Shown here: piece after piece, positions 14,392 through 22,147 of the stretch | Layout: the number at the start of each line of letters is the position of its first letter | Numbering within the stretch: the first letter of the stretch is position 1 | Source of the DNA: JAHJRJ01 sp037443685 | GTDB taxonomy: Bacteria > Bacteroidota > Ignavibacteria > UBA10030 > BY39 | Direction of reading: 5' to 3' | Assembly (NCBI GenBank): GCA_037443685.1 | Contig: JBBINX010000032.1 | Span: 1-22,624, forward strand | DNA length: 22,624 bases | Notes under the pieces: model-generated | Seen by the model: only the letters and a program-made list of their open reading frames with translations | Told to the model about the DNA's origin: nothing | The model's database searches: none | Position numbers and translations under genes: made by a program

Positions 14392-15779
14392 TGGCTCTGA
14401 ATGATTCTTATAAAGGCTATCGTGGCGAAGCACTTTCAACTTTGCAGAATTTTGACGCATTGGTATGGAGCGATGCTGAGATAACAACGAGTCGGGGAAA
14501 ATATGTTGGTATTATTTTACCTCGTTCGGAAACAGCAGACCCGCATCATATCGTTCTCAAACTCCGTTCGGGTTATAACATAGGAATTGCAGCCGGAAAA
14601 ATTCAGGACATTAAAATTACAGGGCGTAAGGAAGCCAATTATAAAATTCCTGAGAAAGAATTTCCTTATGATCCAAAGAAACCGAATGTAAAATTACTCG
14701 GTACGGGTGGAACTATTGCGAGTCGTTTAGATTACCGCACTGGAGCAGTAATTCCCGCATTTTCTCCAGGCGAGTTGTACGGGTCAGTTCCTGAACTTGC
14801 TGACATCTGCAATCTCGAAACAGAAAAATTATACGGTGTTTTCAGCGAGAATATGGGACCCGAACAATGGCGCGGCACTGCTGAAGCAATCGGCAGAGAA
14901 ATTGAAAAAGGAGTGAAAGGGGTTGTCGTTGGACACGGAACCGACACGATGCACCACACAGCGGCGGTACTCTCTTTTATGGTTCAAAATTCGCCTATTC
15001 CAATTGTTATGGTCGGCTCACAGCGTTCGAGCGATCGTCCATCATCCGACGCTGCGTTGAATCTGATGCATAGCGTAAAAACTGCGGCAGAAAGTGATAT
15101 TGCCGAAGTTATGGTTTGCATGTTCGGTCCAACTTCCGATGAGTATGGCTTGCTTCACCGAGGTACTCGTGTAAGAAAAATGCATTCAAGTTACCGCTCA
15201 ACTTTCCGTACGGTTGGCGATATTCCTATTGCTATGGTTAGCAGAGAGAAAATTGTTCCGATCCGCCAAGATTACAAAAAACGGCGTAATGATAAAAATG
15301 TTATCATTAACACTGCGTTCGAAGAACGGGTTTGTATTGTTTACTACTATCCAAATATGAAGCCCGATATAATCGATTCGCTGATAGATAATGACTACAA
15401 AGGAGTTATAATAGCTGGTACAGGGCTTGGTCATGTGAATAAGCCGCTCTACCCATCCCTCAAGCGAGCTAAAGAAAAAAATATTGCTGTGTATATGACT
15501 GTGCAAACACTCTGGGGTTACGTTCAAATGTATGTTTATGATACGGGTCGTGATATGATGGAGCTGGGTGTAATTCCAGCAGCCAATATGCTGCCAGAAG
15601 TTGCATATATGAAATTGGGTTGGGCATTAGGGCAAACAAATGACACTGAAAAATTGAAAGATTTAATGCTTACACCAATTGCTGGTGAAATTACAGAAAG
15701 AGAACCGAGTAACGGATATTTAATTTTTCAGGGAGGTATTCCTGAAGTGGAGGAGTTTATTTCGAAGTATCGGAAGTAA
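14391..15779 (+). CDS. gatD: Glu-tRNA(Gln) amidotransferase subunit D (asparaginase-like glutaminase), archaeal-type
   Basis: GatD hydrolyses glutamine or asparagine to supply ammonia to GatE. The 462-aa protein has the small N-terminal beta-barrel domain typical of GatD (about 10-85, ending near PEKEFPYDPKKPNVKLLG) before the type I asparaginase-like domain; ordinary asparaginases lack it. The catalytic set is intact: Thr105 in GTGGTIAS, Thr184 and Asp185 in GHGTDTM, and Lys263 in RGTRVRKMHSSYRS. The C-terminal part contains GVIIAGTGLGHVN, as in asparaginases. The ATG shares a base with the gatE stop codon, and GGGAG lies about 9 nt before it inside gatE. It is somewhat longer than the archaeal proteins I recall (about 430-440 aa). 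With gatE it forms a complete GatDE pair; gatC, gatA and gatB are not in the window. A plain asparaginase is unlikely given the partner. Confidence 0.92.
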   Translation: MALNDSYKGYRGEALSTLQNFDALVWSDAEITTSRGKYVGIILPRSETADPHHIVLKLRSGYNIGIAAGKIQDIKITGRKEANYKIPEKEFPYDPKKPNVKLLGTGGTIASRLDYRTGAVIPAFSPGELYGSVPELADICNLETEKLYGVFSENMGPEQWRGTAEAIGREIEKGVKGVVVGHGTDTMHHTAAVLSFMVQNSPIPIVMVGSQRSSDRPSSDAALNLMHSVKTAAESDIAEVMVCMFGPTSDEYGLLHRGTRVRKMHSSYRSTFRTVGDIPIAMVSREKIVPIRQDYKKRRNDKNVIINTAFEERVCIVYYYPNMKPDIIDSLIDNDYKGVIIAGTGLGHVNKPLYPSLKRAKEKNIAVYMTVQTLWGYVQMYVYDTGRDMMELGVIPAANMLPEVAYMKLGWALGQTNDTEKLKDLMLTPIAGEITEREPSNGYLIFQGGIPEVEEFISKYRK

Positions 15780-15818
15780 GATTATTTCATTTTCCATTCA
15801 TTTTCTTTATATTGATGT

Positions 15819-16823
15819 ATGATTAAGGTCGTTGCAGGAATAATACGAAACCAAGATAAAGTTTTAGTATGTCAGCGAAAAGCAGAAGCTCTACATCCAC
15901 TCAAGTGGGAATTCCCTGGTGGTAAAATTTCTAAAACAGAAACTCCAGAAACCGGATTAAAGCGCGAGTTGGCTGAAGAATTAAACATTACCGCAGAAAT
16001 AGGAGGACTTATTTATAGCAACAACTACGCATATAACGGTGAATTTCCATTCAAATTGTTTTTTTTTGAGGTAAAAGATTATCAAGGGAAAATTAAAAAC
16101 AGGGTTTTTGAAAATATCAAATGGGTGAAAGACAGTGAACTTAAAAAGTTTGATTTATTGGAAGGTGACTTAGAATTTGTAGATTTTTTTATCAATCGGC
16201 ACAAGTTTCAAATCGATTTCTTACAAAAAGAATATAAAAAACTTCAGAAAAGAATTAAAGATAGGTTAAAATTTTTTAAAAATGTAAAGCCTTCTGATTA
16301 TTTTTACGAACTCGTATATTGTATCCTGACTCCGCAATCGAGTGCAGTTAATGCTGACTTTGCCGTAAGGTTATTAAAAAAAAATAACTTTTACAAGCGG
16401 AATCTTAACCCCGAACGCTTTTTACATAATAAGGATACCTATATTAGGTTTCATAAGAATAAGGCGAGATATTTATCAGAAATGAAAAACAAGTATGATC
16501 TAATTCTAAATCAGCTGAAGAATACGTCGTCTACACAACCATTGCGCGAATGGTTTGTTCAGAATATTAAAGGAATCGGTTACAAGGAAGCCTCACACTT
16601 TCTGAGAAATATCGGATACAGAGATTTAGCTATACTCGATAGACATATACTAAGAAATTTGCACCGCGTAGGTGTGCTGAATAAATTGCCTAAATCTCTC
16701 TCCCGAAAAAACTATCTTGATATCGAACAAAAATTTAAAGTTTTTTCGGAAGAGATTAAAATACCGTTAGACGAATTGGATTTACTGTTTTGGAGTATGG
16801 AGACAGGAAAAATATTGAGATAA
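15819..16823 (+). CDS. MutT (Nudix) - Ogg2 (8-oxoguanine DNA glycosylase/lyase) fusion protein
   Basis: One uninterrupted 334-aa frame joins two 8-oxoguanine defence enzymes. Residues 1-127 form a MutT-like Nudix domain with the box at 35-57: Gly35, Glu41, Arg49, Glu50, Glu53, Glu54. The usual late glycine of the box is Asn56. MutT removes 8-oxo-dGTP from the nucleotide pool. Residues about 130-334 match Ogg2, a helix-hairpin-helix glycosylase family best known from archaea and thermophiles: YELVYCILTPQSSA (163-176), the hairpin KGIGYKEASHFLRNIGY with catalytic Lys256, AILDRHILR with Asp274, and an ending ELDLLFWSMETGKILR. A short helical, lysine-rich linker (about 128-155) connects them. All catalytic residues I know for both families are present, so both activities are predicted. 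The gene begins 39 nt after gatD and is followed 37 nt later by the next gene, so it may share a transcript. Confidence 0.88.
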   Translation: MIKVVAGIIRNQDKVLVCQRKAEALHPLKWEFPGGKISKTETPETGLKRELAEELNITAEIGGLIYSNNYAYNGEFPFKLFFFEVKDYQGKIKNRVFENIKWVKDSELKKFDLLEGDLEFVDFFINRHKFQIDFLQKEYKKLQKRIKDRLKFFKNVKPSDYFYELVYCILTPQSSAVNADFAVRLLKKNNFYKRNLNPERFLHNKDTYIRFHKNKARYLSEMKNKYDLILNQLKNTSSTQPLREWFVQNIKGIGYKEASHFLRNIGYRDLAILDRHILRNLHRVGVLNKLPKSLSRKNYLDIEQKFKVFSEEIKIPLDELDLLFWSMETGKILR

Positions 16824-16860
16824 GGGATAACAAATTACCAATGACGAATAGAGGTTCAAT

Positions 16861-18015
16861 ATGAAGGTTGTAGTTTTCGGCGCCGGAATGATGGGCAGTG
16901 CAGTAGCTTACGATCTTGCACAAGCCGACGACATAGAATTTCTGATACTCGCAGATAAAGATTTTGACCGCGCAGCCAAGTCAGCGAAAAGTATTGGCGA
17001 AAAAGTAGTTCCGAAAAAAGTTGATCTGGATATTGAAGACAATGTTTCCCAAATCATGCAAAGTTGCGTTGTTGCTATTAGCGCTGTACCTTATTTTTAT
17101 AATTTAAACTTGACCAAATCTGCGATAGAAGCTGGTGTTCACTTTCTCGACCTTGGTGGTAACAACGAAGTTGTAAAACAACAACTTTTATTAGATGATT
17201 TAGCCCGTCAGCATGGAGTTTGTGTTCTACCAAATTGTGGATTGGCTCCTGGGCTTGTAAATATATTGGCAGTGGACGGTGCAAAAGAATTTGATTCTGT
17301 ACATGAAATCCATTTACGCGTAGGAGGATTACCACAAAATCCACGACAACCATTGAACTATCAACTCGTATTTTCTGTTGAAGGATTACTCAATGAATAT
17401 ACTCAACCGGCAGAGGTTATTCGTAACGGAAACGTAATACTTGTTGACTCTATGGATGATGTCGAAGAAATCGTATTTCCCGATCCTTACGGTGCTCTCG
17501 AAGCTTTTAATACGTCTGGCGGTGTTTCAAGATTATGTCATCAATTTTTAGGTAAAGTAAAAGAACTCGATTATAAAACTATCCGTTATAAAGGACATTG
17601 CGAAAGATTTAAATTGCTACTTGACCTTGGTTTTGCAAACAACGAACCTATAATTATAGGGAATGGTGTTCGAACAGCTCGCGAACTATTTGCTGATATG
17701 CTTCGGCGTAAATTAGATTATAGAGATGCTGATTTAGTTTTATTAAGAGTTTCAATTACCGGCTCTATAAACAGTTCAGAAAATACTCTTCAATACGAGA
17801 TGATAGATTTATTTGATGAAAATTCTAAAATCTCTGCAATGATGAGAACAACATCGTTTCCAACCTCGATCATAGCACAGATGTTGGCACGCGTAGTTAT
17901 CAAAGTACGAGGGGTAATGCCGCCCGAAGATTGCGTTCCAGTTGATTTGCTAATTACGGAACTAAAGAAAAGAAATATCAATATCCAAAAAAAATATATA
18001 CAAGGTGATAAATGA
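16861..18015 (+). CDS. Lysine 6-dehydrogenase-like protein of the saccharopine dehydrogenase superfamily
   Basis: The 384-aa protein has an N-terminal Rossmann fold with GAGMMG (7-12; glycines 7, 9 and 12). Asp32 at the end of the second strand favours NAD over NADP. The middle and C-terminal parts carry HFLDLGGNN, NCGLAPGLVNIL, LEAFNTSGGVSRL and YKTIRYKGHCERFKLL, which closely resemble the Geobacillus L-lysine 6-dehydrogenase as I remember it. That enzyme oxidatively deaminates the epsilon amino group of lysine, giving a semialdehyde that cyclises to piperideine-6-carboxylate. Length agrees with that family (about 385 aa). Other saccharopine-dehydrogenase relatives (saccharopine reductase, carboxynorspermidine dehydrogenase) are alternatives and the substrate is not proven. 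Its stop codon overlaps a following small ORF as ATGA. Confidence 0.72.
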   Translation: MKVVVFGAGMMGSAVAYDLAQADDIEFLILADKDFDRAAKSAKSIGEKVVPKKVDLDIEDNVSQIMQSCVVAISAVPYFYNLNLTKSAIEAGVHFLDLGGNNEVVKQQLLLDDLARQHGVCVLPNCGLAPGLVNILAVDGAKEFDSVHEIHLRVGGLPQNPRQPLNYQLVFSVEGLLNEYTQPAEVIRNGNVILVDSMDDVEEIVFPDPYGALEAFNTSGGVSRLCHQFLGKVKELDYKTIRYKGHCERFKLLLDLGFANNEPIIIGNGVRTARELFADMLRRKLDYRDADLVLLRVSITGSINSSENTLQYEMIDLFDENSKISAMMRTTSFPTSIIAQMLARVVIKVRGVMPPEDCVPVDLLITELKKRNINIQKKYIQGDK

Positions 18016-18161
18016 AACAACCACTCTCGGTCGTTATCATGACTAAAGATAAAAAGACTGAAAAAGAAATCCATTATAAATACGACGTGGTTACAGCATA
18101 TCCGAGAATCGAAATAATAAAAATAATGTTGAAAACTATTTTCCAATTGAAACAAAGTTGA
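18012..18161 (+). CDS. Short overlapping ORF of 49 codons, hypothetical
   Basis: I do not recognise this protein. ATG 18012 overlaps the stop codon of the dehydrogenase gene as ATGA and has AAGG 6 nt upstream, an arrangement typical of translational coupling. The product is 49 aa, basic, without a signal peptide or membrane helix (it starts MKQPLSVVIMTKDKKTEKEI). It ends 12 nt before yajQ and fills the whole gap between the two genes. It may be a real small protein, a remnant of a longer gene, or chance. It is kept because of the start context. Confidence 0.3.
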   Translation: MKQPLSVVIMTKDKKTEKEIHYKYDVVTAYPRIEIIKIMLKTIFQLKQS

Positions 18162-18173
18162 AAGGAAAGAAAA

Positions 18174-18671
18174 ATGACACAACAAAACTCTTTCGACATT
18201 GTCTCAAAAGTCGATTTACAGGAAGTAGATAACGCGCTTAATCAAGCGAATAAAGAAATTATTCAACGATACGATTTTAAAGGAACAAAAACTCATATAG
18301 ATTTCAACAAAAAGGAGAATGAAATCACTGTCGTCTCTGACGACGACTTTAAGTTGAAAGCAGTAATCGAAATAATTCAAAATAAAATGGTGAAGAGGGG
18401 AATATCTTTGAAAGCTCTCTCGTTCGGACAGATAGAAGCTGCAGCCGGTGGGAATTCAAAAATAAAAATCGGGCTTCAGAACGGTATCGATAAAGATAAT
18501 GCACGCTTGATAATAAAGATGATTAAAAACACTAAGTTAAAAGTGCAGGCACAGATGATGGATGACCAAGTTCGTGTTACAGGCAGAGACAAAGATGACC
18601 TTCAAACCATTATACAATTAATGCGTGGTGCTGATTTAAAATTCGCTGTGCAATTTGTCAATTACAGATAA
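18174..18671 (+). CDS. yajQ: YajQ family nucleotide-binding protein
   Basis: The 165-aa protein is full length and matches YajQ throughout: it opens NSFDIVSKVDLQEVDNALNQ, contains ryDFKGTKTHIDF and FGQIEAAAGGN, and ends GADLKFAVQFVNYR. YajQ proteins have two ferredoxin-like domains and bind nucleotides or RNA. Relatives in Xanthomonas and Pseudomonas bind cyclic-di-GMP and act with a transcription factor. The protein is cytosolic. The ATG is preceded by AAGGAAAG with good spacing. The amidase gene follows after 5 nt, so the two are probably co-transcribed. A cyclic-di-GMP role here is only possible, not shown by sequence. Confidence 0.95.
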   Translation: MTQQNSFDIVSKVDLQEVDNALNQANKEIIQRYDFKGTKTHIDFNKKENEITVVSDDDFKLKAVIEIIQNKMVKRGISLKALSFGQIEAAAGGNSKIKIGLQNGIDKDNARLIIKMIKNTKLKVQAQMMDDQVRVTGRDKDDLQTIIQLMRGADLKFAVQFVNYR

Positions 18672-18676
18672 TCAAA

Positions 18677-20272
18677 ATGAATCGTATTCTAAAACTTGTA
18701 ATATTACATTTATTGTTCTACTTACCGGCAGCGTCGCAGTACACACTGCCAATTTTATTTCATGATAATTCATCCAAAAATACGGTTTTAGGCAGTTTTA
18801 CGAACAACGGCATCGTATATATTTCGTTAACAGATTTGTTAAATGTATTGAATATGACATCGTACGTAAACACAGAGGCAAAAAAAATCGAGATAAAAAC
18901 GGGAGAGTTTAAAATAAAAATTACGTCTGACAATTCCTACGTAGTAATTGTGGATAAAATGAACAGCGCAAGCGTAGTTCAGCTTTATAGTAAGTGTTAT
19001 TTTGCGGCTAACGCTTTTTTTGTTCCCACTGAAAGATTTATACCGATATTTAATAAATTTATTTCCGAAGAAATTAATTTCGATTCAAATAAAAAGTCTA
19101 TCATCGTAAAAAATGTACAGCGAACATCTCCTTATGACATAACAAGTATAACATATGAGGAAAAAATAAACGGAACTTTAATCCGACTCCATTCTAAAAA
19201 AAGGTTACTCGATTATGATAGCTGGGTGAAGTACGATGCCGGCGATAAAGAAAAGAAAAGTGGTTGGCTTTACGTAACATTGGCAAATGTACGAATTCAC
19301 TCCGAAACTTTACAAAAAATAAAACCGTTAGGTATTGTAAAACAATTGCTGATATTTCCCTCACCGACTTCGGTGCAGTTGACGTTCAAATTAAACGGTC
19401 CGATATCGAGCACTGAGATTATCCAAGCCGAAGGGAGCGACGATTTACTACTCACCATTCATACTCTGACGGAACAACAGGTTGCAGAGAAAAAACAAAA
19501 ATCGTATGAACCTAACTTGGAGCGTGAACGCAATCGGTGGAAGATGGACGTGGTAGTCATAGATCCAGGACATGGTGGTAAAGATCCAGGCGCTATTGGA
19601 GTAACTAAAACCAAAGAGAAAGATGTAACTCTATCTGTCGCTCTAAAACTTGGTAGAATGATAGAGAATAATTTGCCCGACGTGAAAGTAGTCTATACTC
19701 GCAGGTCGGATGAATTTGTAGAATTATACAAGCGTGGACAAATTGCGAACCAAGCAAACGGAAAGTTATTCGTGAGCTTGCATTGCAATGCGGCACCAAG
19801 GAAACCGCATCCGGCAAATGGATTTGAAGTTTACCTACTGCGTCCCGGAAAAACCGAGCACGCCTTGAAAATAGCCGAAAGAGAAAATGCTGTAATCCAA
19901 TTTGAGGAAGGATACGAGAAAAGGTATCAGGAGTTGACGGAGGAAAATTTTATACTGTTAGCGATGGCGCAAAGCGCTTACATGAAATACAGCGAGCGGT
20001 TTGCAGACGTTCTAACTCGCAAAATTTCTGTCCATACAAAACTGGAAAACCAAGGTGTAAAACAGGCTGGGTTTTTTGTCCTTATCGGTGCATCCATGCC
20101 AAGCGTACTTGTTGAGATGGGTTACCTCTCAAATCGTTCGGATGAAAAATTTTTAAAATCTAATAATGGGCAACAACGGCTCGCGGAATTATTATTTGAA
20201 GCGATAAAACATTATAGAGAAGAGTACGAAAAAACACTGGAAGAGGGAAGAACATTTGGTACGACAAACTGA
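18677..20272 (+). CDS. N-acetylmuramoyl-L-alanine amidase (Amidase_3) with N-terminal binding domains
   Basis: The 531-aa exported enzyme cleaves the amide bond between N-acetylmuramic acid and the stem peptide in peptidoglycan. A signal peptide (about 1-20, ending AAS) is followed by a copper-amine-oxidase-N-like region (about 45-145, with VYISLTDLLNVLN and FFVPTERFIPIF), an AMIN-like beta region (about 155-265), a charged linker (268-290), and the zinc amidase domain (291-515). Zinc and catalytic residues are all visible: His299 (DPGHGGKDPGA), Glu314 (KEKDVTLS), His369 (SLHCNA) and Glu480 (LVEMGYLSN). An insertion between about 390 and 450 resembles the helix that blocks the active site in AmiC-type enzymes and needs an EnvC/NlpD-like activator, but this is inference. 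It starts 5 nt after yajQ and overlaps the following lipoprotein gene by 17 nt. A role in daughter-cell separation or wall turnover is likely. Confidence 0.92.
   Translation: MNRILKLVILHLLFYLPAASQYTLPILFHDNSSKNTVLGSFTNNGIVYISLTDLLNVLNMTSYVNTEAKKIEIKTGEFKIKITSDNSYVVIVDKMNSASVVQLYSKCYFAANAFFVPTERFIPIFNKFISEEINFDSNKKSIIVKNVQRTSPYDITSITYEEKINGTLIRLHSKKRLLDYDSWVKYDAGDKEKKSGWLYVTLANVRIHSETLQKIKPLGIVKQLLIFPSPTSVQLTFKLNGPISSTEIIQAEGSDDLLLTIHTLTEQQVAEKKQKSYEPNLERERNRWKMDVVVIDPGHGGKDPGAIGVTKTKEKDVTLSVALKLGRMIENNLPDVKVVYTRRSDEFVELYKRGQIANQANGKLFVSLHCNAAPRKPHPANGFEVYLLRPGKTEHALKIAERENAVIQFEEGYEKRYQELTEENFILLAMAQSAYMKYSERFADVLTRKISVHTKLENQGVKQAGFFVLIGASMPSVLVEMGYLSNRSDEKFLKSNNGQQRLAELLFEAIKHYREEYEKTLEEGRTFGTTN
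20242..20250 (+). promoter_or_regulatory. Ribosome binding site that supports a TTG start
   Basis: AGAGGGAAG inside the end of the amidase gene lies 5-8 nt before TTG 20256. No in-frame ATG occurs before the lipoprotein signal sequence, so this site decides the start of the BtuF-like gene. Confidence 0.6.
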
Positions 20273-21173
20273 TTTTGATCGGTTTTTGATATTTATTTGT
20301 GTTTTGGGTTTTTTACTATGGAATTTTTACGGTTGCCAAAATAAAAATTTAGAAGAAAAACAAATATATCTGAAAATTACTGATGATTTAGAGCGTGAAG
20401 TTGTTCTCAAGAATAAACCGTTACGCATCATCTCGCTGGCACCAAATATTACCGAGATACTGTTTGCTCTAGAGGGCGGACAGGCAATCACCGCGGTTAC
20501 TGACTATTGCGATTATCCCGAACAAGCAAAATTTAAACCCCGCATAAGTGGCATGATTAATCCAAATTATGAAAAAATAATAGAACTCAATCCCGACTTG
20601 ATTATAATGACTGTTGAAGGGAACAATCAAAACGACTTTGATAAATTAGAAAAACTCGGATATATAATTTATGTTACGCGACCTAAAAATATAAAAGGGA
20701 TATTAAAATCAATCACCGATATCGGGAAAATTATTGGAGCAGAAGAACGGTCAGCCGCCCTTGTTAAACAATTGAACGAAAGGCAAGCCGTTATTTTTCA
20801 GTCTATTCGGAACTCTTTGCCGTCCAAATTATTTTTCATCATATCAGTTCAGCCGCTAATAAGTGCTGCAAGAGGTACTTTTATTGACGAAATGATAACT
20901 TTATTAGGTGGAATTAATATAGCGGCTGGTTCAATTGTTCAATATCCAATTATCAATCGTGAAACAGTGCTGAAACAAAATCCTGACATTATAGTAGCGA
21001 TGGAAGATGTAGTGAAAAATAAATATGAATTGTTGAAACATTTTCCAGAATGGAAAAATTTGAAAGCTTTTCAAAATAATAAAGTTTTTATAGTAGATAG
21101 CAATATTTTATCACGTCCGGGTCCGAGAATTATAGACGGATTTGGAATATTGGCGGGAATAATTAGTAATTAG
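20256..21173 (+). CDS. BtuF-like helical-backbone substrate-binding lipoprotein
   Basis: The 305-aa protein is a class III periplasmic binding protein of the kind that delivers vitamin B12 or iron chelates to an ABC transporter. It has a hydrophobic signal (about 9-25) with a lipobox-like FYGC (Cys27), then RIISLAPNITEILFALEGG and TDYCDYPEQAKFKPRISGM, typical of BtuF. Two lobes are joined by a long helix (about 150-185), and the C-terminal lobe contains ARGTFIDEMITLLGGINIA and NPDIIVAM. The predicted TTG start overlaps the amidase gene by 17 nt and has a good ribosome site. No permease or ATPase gene (BtuC, BtuD) is nearby, so the transporter must be encoded elsewhere. Cobalamin is the likeliest ligand from family resemblance; siderophore or heme binding is possible. 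Confidence 0.82.
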   Translation: MVRQTDFDRFLIFICVLGFLLWNFYGCQNKNLEEKQIYLKITDDLEREVVLKNKPLRIISLAPNITEILFALEGGQAITAVTDYCDYPEQAKFKPRISGMINPNYEKIIELNPDLIIMTVEGNNQNDFDKLEKLGYIIYVTRPKNIKGILKSITDIGKIIGAEERSAALVKQLNERQAVIFQSIRNSLPSKLFFIISVQPLISAARGTFIDEMITLLGGINIAAGSIVQYPIINRETVLKQNPDIIVAMEDVVKNKYELLKHFPEWKNLKAFQNNKVFIVDSNILSRPGPRIIDGFGILAGIISN

Positions 21174-21242
21174 TCATCTCAAATTTAAAAAAAATAAATC
21201 GTTATATTAAATCAATCAAATTGGTAATCAACAAATAAAATA

Positions 21243-21250
21243 AAGGAGAT
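21243..21250 (+). promoter_or_regulatory. Strong Shine-Dalgarno sequence of the ferritin gene
   Basis: AAGGAGAT lies 4 nt before ATG 21255. It is the best ribosome site in the window and suggests high translation of ferritin. Confidence 0.75.
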
Positions 21251-21254
21251 AAAA

Positions 21255-21749
21255 ATGATATCAAAAACGCTTCAAACCACGATTAATAATCAAATACAAG
21301 CCGAAATTTTCTCGTCGTATCTTTACCTGTCGATGTCGGCATACTGTGAAATGAACAATTTTTTAGGCGCCTCTAAATGGTTTAAAATGCAGTCGGAAGA
21401 AGAGTGGGCTCACGCTATGAAGTTTTATAACTTCCTGTTGGAACGTGGCGGCAAGGTTACACTAAAAGCGGTTGAAGAACCGCAGCACGATTTTAAATCG
21501 CTGATAGGTGCTTTCGAAGAAACATTGGCGCATGAAAAGAAAGTTACTGCTTTAATCAACAAACTTTATGAGCAGTCTGTGAAAGAATCTGATTATCCGG
21601 CGCAAATCTTTTTGCAATGGTTCATAACCGAGCAAGTCGAAGAAGAGGCAAACGCTATCGCCATCATCGAACGCATCAAAATGGTAGGTGAAAAAGGAAG
21701 CTCAATTCTTTGGATTGATAAAGAACTTGGCAAACGCGGGAAAGAATAA
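21255..21749 (+). CDS. ftnA: Bacterial non-heme ferritin
   Basis: The 164-aa four-helix protein matches FtnA in length. It assembles into a 24-subunit cage that oxidises Fe(II) and stores iron in the cytosol. The ferroxidase residues are intact at the same numbering as E. coli FtnA: Glu17, Glu50, His53, Glu94, Gln127 and Glu130. Glu49, Glu126 and Glu129 can form the third iron site. No heme-binding Met typical of bacterioferritin is apparent, and the sequence is ferritin-like (SSYLYLSMSAYCEMNNFLGA). It stands 81 nt after the lipoprotein gene in an AT-rich gap and probably has its own promoter, though I could not define one or a Fur box. It is the last + strand gene before the rRNA locus. Confidence 0.95.
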   Translation: MISKTLQTTINNQIQAEIFSSYLYLSMSAYCEMNNFLGASKWFKMQSEEEWAHAMKFYNFLLERGGKVTLKAVEEPQHDFKSLIGAFEETLAHEKKVTALINKLYEQSVKESDYPAQIFLQWFITEQVEEEANAIAIIERIKMVGEKGSSILWIDKELGKRGKE

Positions 21750-21989
21750 ATTGTTATACACTTAAATCGCTTTGTGTACTTTTGTTTTCTTCGGTATTGT
21801 CGGTGAATGATTTATATAATTACGTGATATTCTCACCTGCTTAATCGTTACTAATGTTGCAGAAATGTTTACAACTAAACTTTTTATAAAAATGATGAAA
21901 AAAACAACCTTTCAAATTATTCAAGATAACTCTCCGGAGTCCCAGCGCGGAAGTCAGGAAAACAAGTAAAACAACAGGTACAATAAATA
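21750..21989. other. Intergenic region between ferritin and the rRNA terminator
   Basis: No recognisable gene is present. A 25-codon frame (21892-21969, starting MMKKTTFQIIQ) ends shortly before the terminator but has no ribosome site and no recognisable content. CTCCGGAG (21931-21938) is a short palindrome in a locally GC-richer patch. Confidence 0.5.
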
Positions 21990-22022
21990 AAAAACCCGTT
22001 TTAAATAATGAAACGGGTTTTT
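21990..22022. terminator. Bidirectional rho-independent terminator between ferritin and the rRNA genes
   Basis: AAAAACCCGTTT (21990-22001) and AAACGGGTTTTT (22011-22022) form a perfect 12-bp stem with a 9-nt loop. On the - strand the stem is followed by a T-run, making it a standard terminator of the rRNA operon 10 nt past the 5S 3' end. On the + strand the trailing T residues allow termination of the ferritin transcript too. Confidence 0.9.
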
Positions 22023-22031
22023 AAAATTAAT

Positions 22032-22147
22032 CCTGGCAGCGACCTACTCTCCCACACCGTCGCCAGTGCAGTACCATCGGCGCAGAGGGGCTTAACTGCC
22101 GTGTTCGAAATGGGAACGGGTGTGTCACCCTCGCTATTGCCACCAGA
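22032..22147 (-). rRNA. rrf: 5S ribosomal RNA
   Basis: The reverse complement reads from CTGGTGGCAATAGCGAGGG through CCCGTTCCCATTTCGAACAC and GCCGATGGTACTGC to GTAGGTCGCTGCCAG, the standard bacterial 5S sequence. The ends pair as helix I (CTGGTGGC with GCTGCCAG, including G-U pairs). Length is about 116 nt. The ends are set from helix I and may be off by 1-2 nt. Confidence 0.96.

Noticed and set aside
14391..15779. Plain L-asparaginase as the identity of the gatD gene.
   Set aside because: The extra N-terminal domain and the overlap with gatE fit GatD better.
21892..21969. 25-codon frame beginning MMKKTTFQIIQ just before the terminator.
   Set aside because: No ribosome site, no known family, and too short to judge from one sequence.
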